Positions 1-4,673 of a stretch of DNA of 5,236 nt are shown in pieces. Both the position numbers and the translations under genes were made by a program. The notes beneath the pieces are model-generated. The model was not told the origin of the DNA. It did no database searches and saw only the letters and a list, made by a program, of their open reading frames with translations. The first letter of the stretch is position 1, and every line of letters starts with the position of its first letter. Source of the DNA: Clostridiales bacterium. GTDB taxonomy: Bacteria; Bacillota; Clostridia; Oscillospirales; Acutalibacteraceae. The stretch covers positions 1-5,236 of the forward strand of contig JAJQGZ010000055.1 of assembly GCA_021200075.1 (NCBI GenBank), given 5' to 3'.

Positions 1-56
1 ACCTTAAATCTTTTGCATATTTTAAAAAAACTTACACACTTTTCTTGACAAAGCCC
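1..56. mobile_element. possible end of an insertion sequence extending left of the window
   Basis: Read on the minus strand from 56 downwards, the sequence begins GGGCTTTGTCAAG and runs through GTGTGTAAG into a T-rich stretch. A GGG terminus with a TGTCAA block and a TGTGTAA block resembles the terminal inverted repeats I associate with IS256/Mutator-type elements of clostridia. No transposase sequence and no second end are visible, so this is pattern resemblance only. If it is right, the element would lie left of base 1 with its outer edge near 56. The alternative is a rho-independent terminator over 50-75. Confidence 0.25.
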
Positions 57-75
57 AATAGGGGTTTATTTTTTT
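50..75 (+). terminator. possible rho-independent terminator
   Basis: An inverted repeat pairs 50-56 (AAAGCCC) with 61-67 (GGGGTTT) around the loop AATA. It has one G-G mismatch (53/64) and is followed by a T-rich run to 75. On the plus strand it could end a gene lying left of the window. The mismatch weakens the stem, and the same bases can be read as an insertion-sequence end, so the call is weak. The rest of 76-144 is AT-rich with nothing further recognised. Confidence 0.3.
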
Positions 76-144
76 ACAAAATTATTCTGATATATAAAGT
101 CATTTGTATAAGTTATTTATATTTTTTACAATCCTTAATTTTAT

Positions 145-417
145 CTATCCGAACATTAAAAGTTCATACTTTTTTCTTAACTCAGCGAGTACTTCTTTGG
201 CGTCCCTGATTTCTCCTTTGTCTATTGCTTCCTCGGCATCTGCCAGCTTTTTTCCACATCGTGCATAAACATATTTTTTTCATATGTTTCCATACTCATA
301 ACAACCATATCGCCGTAACCGTTTTTTGTTACAAATACAAGCTCGTTGCTGTTATGGCACATTGTGGATATTTCACTTGTATTTTTTTAAATCTCTGATA
401 GGAATAATTTGCGGCAT
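145..417 (-). pseudogene. Phd/YefM-family antitoxin, disrupted by two compensating indels
   Basis: From ATG at 417 the reading starts MPQIIPIRDLK, then hits a TGA within a few codons. Removing one base from the seven-T run at 382-388 continues it as NTSEISTMCHNSNELVFVTK and NGYGDMVVMSMETYE. Adding one base to the six-T run at 248-253 then gives a charged C-terminal helix (KKLADAEEAIDKGEIRDAKE) ending at TAG 145-147. The two changes cancel, so the span is a whole number of codons (90 residues), the usual size of a Phd/YefM antitoxin. In that family the N-terminal half binds operator DNA and the C-terminal helix neutralises a RelE/ParE- or Doc-type toxin. The ribosome site AGGAGAT lies 6 bases before the ATG, which supports the start. 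No toxin gene follows before the window edge, so the antitoxin is an orphan here. Both lesions are in homopolymers, so sequencing error is possible. The family call is from the recognisable N-terminal pattern. Confidence 0.8.
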
Positions 418-443
418 AAAATCATCTCCTTAGTATACTGGCT

Positions 444-460
444 TAATTATACCATAATTA
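444..460. repeat. 17-bp inverted repeat over the antitoxin -10: candidate operator
   Basis: The arms TAATTAT (444-450) and ATAATTA (454-460) are perfect inverted copies around ACC, overlapping the -10 at 446-451. A second 8-bp palindrome, AGTATACT, lies at 432-439 between the -10 and the ribosome site. Phd/YefM antitoxins repress their own promoters by binding such palindromes, so these are candidate autoregulatory operators. AT-rich DNA makes short palindromes by chance, so binding is inferred, not shown. Confidence 0.4.
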
Positions 461-474
461 TCCCACGATTGCAA
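446..474 (-). promoter_or_regulatory. promoter of the antitoxin gene
   Basis: On the minus strand TTGCAA (469-474) is separated by 17 bases from a perfect TATAAT (446-451), preceded by TGG, which makes an extended -10. It lies about 30 bases upstream of the antitoxin start. The -10 hexamer is embedded in the inverted repeat annotated at 444-460. Confidence 0.65.
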
Positions 475-519
475 TATTTTTAATCAAGGGCTTTGCCTGA
501 ACATCAATATTTGTCCATT

Positions 520-1258
520 TTAAATATTATCCGGTAAAATAAATTTATCGGCAAGTGCTTGATACTGATCCTATGCATTAAGGCAAGTATCAATCAAAAA
601 TCCCTTTTCTCCGTCCGATTGGTATTCCTGCAAGCCTCGGTAATAAAAAGCCTTATCTTCATCCAATATAATAAACGGAGTAATATTGTATCTTAAACAT
701 TCTTTGAACATTATAATTCTTCCGACTCTGCCGTTGCCGTCCTGAAACGGGTGGATTTTTTCAAAATCACTGTGAAACTCGATAATATCGTTGATTGTAG
801 CAGTGTCAATTTTATTGTATTTTTTAATCAGATTAGCCATTTTTTTCTTTGACCTTATCCGGTGGTGCGGTTTCGGTAAATCTGACTTCATTATCAAGCA
901 TTTTGTAATCGCCGACCCTGAACCATAATTTTCGTTCGTCGGTTGTTCCCGATTTTAATATCTTGTGAAATTCTTTGATAATTTCTTCCGTCAAAGGCTC
1001 TTCGGCAATGTCAAGCACATAATCAACCATTTTAAAATGATTTGATGTTTCTACTATATCGTTTATATTTGTAGCGGTTGTTCCGTCAGTCAGTAAAGTG
1101 TCGGTTTCGTAAATATATCTTGTTTGTTCGGCAGTCAGTTTACTGCCTTCTATATGATTTGTGTTATATAAAAATCTAATTTGTGTTGTATAATATAACC
1201 GCCCTTTAAACTGCGTTTCTTTTTCTTCTCTCAATACTTCGAGTATTTTATTGCTCAC
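520..1258 (-). pseudogene. Fic-domain protein (class II AMPylase-like), frameshifted and with a premature amber stop
   Basis: Fic proteins transfer AMP or related nucleotide groups from a nucleotide cofactor to target protein hydroxyls; many act in toxin-antitoxin or stress systems. Translation starts at GTG 1258 with AAGGAGGG at 1265-1272, 6 bases upstream. The N-terminal part (YNTNHIEGSKLT) holds TNHIEG at residues 33-38, matching the inhibitory motif (S/T)xxxE(G/N) and marking a self-inhibited class II Fic. The frame runs out at KEKNG because of one extra base in the seven-T run at 840-846. Removing it joins VKEKMANLIKKYN to the catalytic motif HPFQDGNGRVGR (718-753, restored residues 169-180), which carries every canonical Fic residue. 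A TAG at 571-573 then interrupts the family-typical end: DTCLNA, stop, DQYQALADKF, to TAA at 520-522. The TAG stands where relatives I recall have Gln (CLSAQD). Restored length is 245 residues including that tail. As read, no single product carries both inhibitory and catalytic parts. Confidence 0.85.
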
Positions 1259-1274
1259 ACCGAACCCTCCTTGA

Positions 1275-1316
1275 ACTTACTGTAAGTATTATACCATTTT
1301 TATTGTGCAAAATCAA
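1275..1316 (-). promoter_or_regulatory. promoter of the fic gene with a 13-bp palindrome at the transcription start
   Basis: TTGATT (1311-1316) and a perfect TATAAT (1288-1293, preceded by TGG) are 17 bases apart on the minus strand. Immediately downstream, ACTTAC-T-GTAAGT (1275-1287) is a perfect palindrome abutting the -10, where transcription would begin. This is a typical place for a repressor operator, and autoregulation of the fic gene is plausible but inferred. The promoter is intact although the gene is broken. Confidence 0.6.
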
Positions 1317-1385
1317 TTACCGCAGCTATTATATCGGCAGCGAAAAACAATTAAACGGTACGGCAGATAATTTTTAATATAAAAT

Positions 1386-1424
1386 ATCCCCGTACTTCGC
1401 CGATTATCGGTTTTGTACAGGGAT
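1386..1424 (-). terminator. hairpin terminator of the polysaccharide-control operon
   Basis: On the minus strand ATCCCTGTAC (1415-1424) pairs along all 10 bases, with one G-U, with GTACGGGGAT (1386-1395). The loop contains a smaller stem, CCGA-TAA-TCGG. It lies 16 bases after the TGA stop of the prolyl-tRNA editing gene and is followed by an interrupted T tract (ATATTTTATATT). The stem is convincing and the U tract mediocre. The rest of 1317-1440 holds no recognisable gene. Confidence 0.65.
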
Positions 1425-1440
1425 TATTTCAGTTATATAA

Positions 1441-2001
1441 TCATAAATTATCCTCACACGGATATTCGGGCATATCAACAATTGTCGGCGTATGCCCAAC
1501 CGCCGGCAGAAATTTTTCAAGCACATCGGCGGTTTTGATTTTTAGGCTCGATGTATTCACACAGGGGTGACAGCCGATAAATTCGCTTTCAATAACAGGC
1601 TTGCCGATTAGCAGGCGAACTCTGTTTTCCCTGTCGTTCATAAGCCCAATAATCGACACGGCGCCCGGCTTGATGTCAAGGAATTTCTCCATATATTCAC
1701 TGTCTGCAAAGGAAAGCCTGGAGCAGTTTATCTGCTTTGTAATATCCTTGGTTTTAAACGTCTTATCGCCCGGCATCATCAGCAGGTAAAAATCCGTCTT
1801 CTGTCTGTTGCACAGGAATAAATTTTTGCATATTATTACGCCGAGAATTTTATCGATTCTGTTGCAGTCTTCCATTGTTCCGGCAGGCTCGTGGTCGGTG
1901 CGTTTGTATTCGATTTCGAGCTTGTCGAGCAGGTCGTAAACCCTCATTTCTCTTTCAAGTCTGCCGCTTGCATTCTCCGGTCGTCCGTCAAAAAGCTTCA
2001 T
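1441..2001 (-). CDS. YbaK/ProX-family prolyl-tRNA editing protein
   Basis: This family hydrolyses mischarged aminoacyl-tRNAs, classically Ala-tRNA(Pro), in trans in the cytoplasm, guarding proline codons against misincorporation. The 186-residue length fits a stand-alone ProX/PrdX single-domain protein. Visible family features, in order: an N-terminal helical part with YDLLDKLEIEYKRTDHEPA (substrate-side His/Glu, residues 22-40), CKNLFLCN (K59 in the conserved KNLFL motif), PGDK (77-80), PGAVSIIGL (112-120, the usual PGxVSpfGL loop with II in place of PF) and GCHPCVNTSSL (143-153, conserved HPxxN). The ATG at 2001 has GGAGG at 2006-2010, only 4 bases away. It follows the phosphatase gene by 16 bases and precedes the operon hairpin, so it is probably the last gene of that transcript. 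The reading frame is clean. Substrate specificity cannot be read from sequence; a related YbaK-type Cys-tRNA(Pro) deacylase is the alternative. Confidence 0.88.
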   Translation of the reverse strand: MKLFDGRPENASGRLEREMRVYDLLDKLEIEYKRTDHEPAGTMEDCNRIDKILGVIICKNLFLCNRQKTDFYLLMMPGDKTFKTKDITKQINCSRLSFADSEYMEKFLDIKPGAVSIIGLMNDRENRVRLLIGKPVIESEFIGCHPCVNTSSLKIKTADVLEKFLPAVGHTPTIVDMPEYPCEDNL

Positions 2002-2017
2002 ATTCCCTCCGCCGATA

Positions 2018-2734
2018 TTATTTTACAAGAACATTCGCATTATGCTCAAGCAATCTTATCGCTTCTCTTCTGCTTCTCTTGATGATTTCCTTTGTACCGT
2101 CGGCGTATTCCGGCGGTCTGGTATCGAGATTGTGGGAGTCCGAGCCGGTCAAATGAATTTTACCGTTGTCGAGATACTTGAACAGCTTTTTTTTCATAGA
2201 TCTGTGAGAATTTGCAAAAGACGATATGTTTACCTGAACAAGACAGCCCATATCAATATATGCGTCGAGAAGATCCTCGTTTTCCATAAGAGCAGGGTAT
2301 CTTTCAATATGTGCAAGTATCGGTTTAAGACCGTATTCGTAATTCAGGTTGAGCAGTCTTTCATAATATCTTTGCGAAAAATCACAGCTAAACGGATGTT
2401 CTATCAGAATATAGCCGGAGTTTCCGATGCTTATTTTGTCAAGATTATCGTTTGTGAAAAGATATTTGCTTATGTAAACCTCCGCCGCAGGGATAAGCTT
2501 CGGCATATCGGGCGGCAATGCACTGAGCAGTTCGTTAAAAGCATTGTCTCTTCTTTTAACAAAATCATCCATTGAAATGGAATCCGAATAGTAATGAGGC
2601 GTCAGTATAACCGCTTTTGCTCCCTGTCTTTTCAAGGCGTTGAGCATTTTAATGCTTGTCTCTACATCCGGCGAGCCGTCGTCAATGCCGGGAATAATAT
2701 GGCAGTGAGTTTCAACCAAATCGGGATTTAACAT
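2018..2734 (-). CDS. cpsB: PHP-type protein-tyrosine phosphatase of the CpsB/YwqE family
   Basis: A manganese-dependent phosphotyrosine phosphatase that removes phosphate from the tyrosine cluster of the partner kinase, and so controls capsule or exopolysaccharide assembly. At 238 residues it is close to the usual family length. Metal-binding PHP motifs are visible in order: THCHIIPGIDDGS (H10, H12, D18, D19; the usual D before HxH is E8), TPHYY (H47), AAEVY (E85), LIEHPF (112-115 region), LAHIERY (H142) and GSDSHN (D199, H201). All expected ligands appear present, so the enzyme should be active. ATG 2734 is preceded by an in-frame TAA a few codons upstream, so it is the first possible ATG. 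Its best ribosome site, AGGAG at 2750-2754, is 15 bases away, unusually far. The gene lies 18 bases after the ancestral kinase stop, but as sequenced the frameshifted kinase runs into this start (ATGTTAA). Confidence 0.92.
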   Translation of the reverse strand: MLNPDLVETHCHIIPGIDDGSPDVETSIKMLNALKRQGAKAVILTPHYYSDSISMDDFVKRRDNAFNELLSALPPDMPKLIPAAEVYISKYLFTNDNLDKISIGNSGYILIEHPFSCDFSQRYYERLLNLNYEYGLKPILAHIERYPALMENEDLLDAYIDMGCLVQVNISSFANSHRSMKKKLFKYLDNGKIHLTGSDSHNLDTRPPEYADGTKEIIKRSRREAIRLLEHNANVLVK

Positions 2735-3618
2735 TGATTAACTGTTTCACTCCTATTCCTTAGGGTTCTGCCTGTTTGCTCTGTTTTTTGAAGAATATCC
2801 GTACCCGTAAGAACCGTAGCGTGACGAATATCCGTATCCGTAAGAGCCGTACGAGTTGTAGCTCCGTAGCTCGAATAACCGTTATATCCGCCGTATGAGC
2901 CGTATTTTGACGATTTCGATTCCGTAAAGTTTACCACAAAGCCGAGTATTTTTGCATCAATAAATTCCAATGCGGATAGTGCTTTTTGCAACTCTGGGTG
3001 AGTGGATTTATTAGATCTTACAACAATCACAACTCCGTCAGATTCTCTGATAAGCGGAAAAGAATTCAATACCACATTAACAGGCGGTGTGTCTATGATT
3101 ATATAGTCAAAATCCCTGCTTGCTTCCTCAAGAAATTCGGACATAAAATCCGAGCCGAGAAGCTCCGCAGGATTCGGCGGTACGGAGCCGGAGCAGATTA
3201 CAGAAAGATTTTCGTATCGAGTAGAGTGGGTTATTGCAAATATATCGGCGCTTTTTTTACCCGATATTGTATTGCTTAAATAATTTGTCAGTCCCGGAGA
3301 ATTGGGGAAACCGAAGTATTGATGAATTTTCGGCTTTCTGAGGTCTCCGTCAATCAGCAGAATCTTTTGATCCGCCTGGGAAATAGCCGCCGCAAGGTTT
3401 ACGGTTGTGGTGGTTTTTCCCTCATTTAGCATAGCGGATGATACAACGATTATTTTACATCCTTTTTTAATGACGGAAAACATTATGTTTGCCCTTATGG
3501 TCTTGTATGCTTCCTCTATTCTGAACCTCAGATCCGGCTGTATCGGCGCATTGTCAAGAAGTGTACGGGACATTGCCGTGGAGGAGACTGCACTGCTTTT
3601 CTTGTCTTTCTTAGCCAT
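2728..3618 (-). CDS. cpsD: CpsD/YwqD-family tyrosine kinase with frameshifted C-terminal tyrosine cluster
   Basis: A cytoplasmic bacterial tyrosine kinase that autophosphorylates its C-terminal tyrosines when activated by the membrane modulator encoded just upstream. ATG 3618 overlaps the modulator stop (TAATG) and has GGAGGGG at 3626-3632, 7 bases away. After a Lys/Ser-rich start come the oligomerisation motif EEAYKTIRANI (35-45; K39 replaces the usual Arg of ExxRxxR), Walker A SSAMLNEGKTTTT (60-72; LNEGK instead of the usual PGEGK), Walker A' ILLIDGDLRKP (86-96) and Walker B DYIIIDTPP (171-179). The tail starts as a tyrosine cluster, KYGSYGGYNGYSSYG (239-253), then switches to a tyrosine-free stretch ending at TAA 2728-2730. 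One base is missing within 2861-2865. Restoring it continues the cluster with nine more tyrosines and stops at TAG 2753-2755 (288 residues). Five tyrosines remain as sequenced, so partial function is possible. The catalytic core is intact. Confidence 0.9.
   Translation of the reverse strand: MAKKDKKSSAVSSTAMSRTLLDNAPIQPDLRFRIEEAYKTIRANIMFSVIKKGCKIIVVSSAMLNEGKTTTTVNLAAAISQADQKILLIDGDLRKPKIHQYFGFPNSPGLTNYLSNTISGKKSADIFAITHSTRYENLSVICSGSVPPNPAELLGSDFMSEFLEEASRDFDYIIIDTPPVNVVLNSFPLIRESDGVVIVVRSNKSTHPELQKALSALEFIDAKILGFVVNFTESKSSKYGSYGGYNGYSSYGATTRTALTDTDIRHATVLTGTDILQKTEQTGRTLRNRSETVNQC
2786..2851 (-). repeat. 33-bp tandem repeat encoding the tyrosine cluster
   Basis: Two adjacent 33-base units (2819-2851 and 2786-2818 on the minus strand) share TACGG(C/T)TCTTACGG and TACGGATATTC, differing at a few third positions. 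In the ancestral kinase frame each encodes YGSYGYGYSS followed by R or K. This shows the cluster grew by duplication in the +1 frame, which is not the frame currently read. Confidence 0.8.
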
Positions 3619-4431
3619 TATTTCTCCCCTCCGTCATCTTTCTTATTTTTGCCTGATTTTTTATCTTTTTTGCTTTCTCGCTTTTATCCTGCGCTTTTTG
3701 CGGAATGTACCGACTTGAATTCAAATTCCGGAATTGTTCCGAGTACAGGTATATCGTATCTTTCGGTAAGCTCCTCGCTCGTTTTGATACGCACATCAAT
3801 AAGGTCTCTTAAAATGATATACGCCGCCGCAACAACTGCTCCTACAGCAAAACTGATTGCACACTTTTTTGTGTAGCCGAGGCTTTGCGAGCTTGTCGCT
3901 TTTAGCGCAGTATCCTCAACCGAAGCGCTGACAAGACCGCTGTTCGCCTGTGCCATAGCATCGGGTACGGATCCCTCAAGCTGGTGTGCAATTTGATATG
4001 AAAGGTCGGCGTCCGTAGTGGTGACCGTTATTTTGAAAAGCGCCGTATCGGAAATGCTTTCAATAGTAAACGAGTTTTATATCGTGCTTGCCGAATAGCT
4101 GGTGTTTAAGTTTTCATTAAGCTCGTTTGCAACCTTTTGGTTGAATTTATTGGTTTTGAAAAGCTCTATGTAGGTGTCCATCATCTTCATAGAGTAATTC
4201 ATTTTTGCTTGTATTGCTCGCCTGCTGCTGTGCCGTGGTTGAATCGGAAAGTTCCTGGTCGTTGTCCGCGGAATAGGCAAGGAATTCAACCGACGATACA
4301 TAAGTAAGCGTGGTAAAATTTGCCGTGATAAAATATGCCGCAAATAATCCGATTAATCCTAAAATCAAAATTATTTTCCATTTTTTGAGCAGCAAAGACA
4401 CTATCTTTTAAACATTTGCATCTATATTCAT
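3618..4431 (-). pseudogene. Wzz/CpsC/YveK-type chain-length regulator and kinase activator, multiply disrupted
   Basis: An inner-membrane co-polymerase that sets polysaccharide length and, through its cytoplasmic C-terminus, activates the tyrosine kinase. ATG 4431 is favoured by GGAGG at 4439-4443, 7 bases away. The reading is MNIDANV, then TAA (4408-4410, codon 8), then KIVSLLLKKWK and a first membrane helix (about residues 20-36, ILILGLIGLFAAYFI). One extra base in the five-T run at 4202-4206 shifts the frame; the continuation is MNYSMKMMDTYIELFKTNKF. A second TAA (4077-4079, codon 118) splits SASTI from NSFTIESISDTALFKITVT in the same frame. The second membrane helix is at about 190-207, followed by the family signature DVRIKTSEELTERYDIPVLG with GTIPEF. 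A third TAA (3684-3686) precedes a Lys-rich tail that ends in TAA overlapping the kinase ATG. Corrected for one base, the span is 271 codons. A restart at GTG 4401 is possible, but no full-length product can be made. Confidence 0.88.
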
Positions 4432-4468
4432 TAAACTTCCTCCGCTGAATAATAATACTTTCCCTTAT

Positions 4469-4497
4469 ATAATACTTTATATTTTTATTAATGTCAA
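4469..4497 (-). promoter_or_regulatory. sigma-A promoter of the polysaccharide-control operon
   Basis: On the minus strand a perfect TTGACA (4492-4497) is followed after exactly 17 bases by TATTAT (4469-4474, 5 of 6 consensus), about 38 bases upstream of the modulator ATG. It is the strongest promoter in the window and should drive modulator, kinase, phosphatase and editing gene together. One AATACTTTATAT copy (4471-4482) overlaps its -10. Confidence 0.75.
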
Positions 4498-4552
4498 TGA
4501 AGTAATTTAATTTTATCCTCATATATCTTCAAAAACGGACAAATTAATTCAT

Positions 4553-4576
4553 ATCTGTGTATGTATCTGTGTATGT
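4553..4576. repeat. perfect 12-bp tandem duplication in the divergent intergenic region
   Basis: ATCTGTGTATGT is repeated exactly, head to tail (4553-4564 and 4565-4576), between the divergent promoters. Neither copy overlaps a promoter hexamer. It could be a replication-slippage duplication or a paired protein site. Confidence 0.8.
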
Positions 4577-4602
4577 AAGCCGACCGGCAGTTAAAATTTA
4601 TC

Positions 4603-4631
4603 TTGCAAAATATACTTTACTGAATTAAAAT
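4603..4631 (+). promoter_or_regulatory. promoter of the MarR-like regulator
   Basis: TTGCAA (4603-4608) and TAAAAT (4626-4631, 5 of 6 consensus) are separated by 17 bases and lie about 42 bases upstream of the GTG start. Repeat copies at 4612-4619 and 4629-4640 fall in the spacer and just after the -10, where a bound regulator would block transcription. Confidence 0.6.
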
Positions 4632-4673
4632 ACTTTATATGAGGCTTGATGAAAAAGCGAAAGGCGGTTTGCT

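Larger units (their letters stand above)
4454..4640. repeat. AATACTTT repeats at both divergent promoters: candidate operator set
   Basis: AATACTTTATAT occurs exactly twice, at 4471-4482 and 4629-4640. The shorter AATACTTT is at 4454-4461 and ATACTTTA at 4612-4619. The first two sites (4454, 4471) are spaced 17 bases apart around the -10 of the minus promoter; the last two (4612, 4629) are also 17 bases apart around the -10 of the plus promoter. The equal spacing suggests a regulator binding both promoters, most simply the adjacent MarR-like protein. They are direct repeats, not the palindromes usual for MarR, and the DNA is AT-rich, so this is an inference. Confidence 0.4.

Noticed and set aside
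45..73. A plus-strand promoter starting with TTGACA at 45-50
   Set aside because: No acceptable -10 occurs at 16-18 bases, only T runs, and no plus-strand gene follows.
2042..2575. A 177-codon plus-strand open frame
   Set aside because: It is antisense to the well-supported phosphatase gene and its translation shows no recognisable domain.
2786..2851. CRISPR-like repeats
   Set aside because: The two units are adjacent without spacers and encode a tyrosine-rich protein tail.
2855..2870. Programmed ribosomal frameshift in the kinase
   Set aside because: No slippery heptamer and no obvious stimulatory structure is visible at the switch point; loss of a base in a short repeat is simpler.
4077..4343. 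A separate small gene of 88 codons on the minus strand
   Set aside because: Its C-terminal half is the middle of the frameshifted modulator; the N-terminal half is the modulator's own region read out of frame.
571..4410. Stop-codon reassignment (TAA/TAG read as an amino acid) to explain the in-frame stops
   Set aside because: Intact genes here end normally in TAA (phosphatase, regulator) and TGA (editing gene), frameshifts coexist with the stops, and TAA reassignment is not known in bacteria.
4286..4522. A minus-strand frame over the operon leader
   Set aside because: It runs through the promoter and overlaps the modulator start in another frame; composition is low-complexity and there is no ribosome site.
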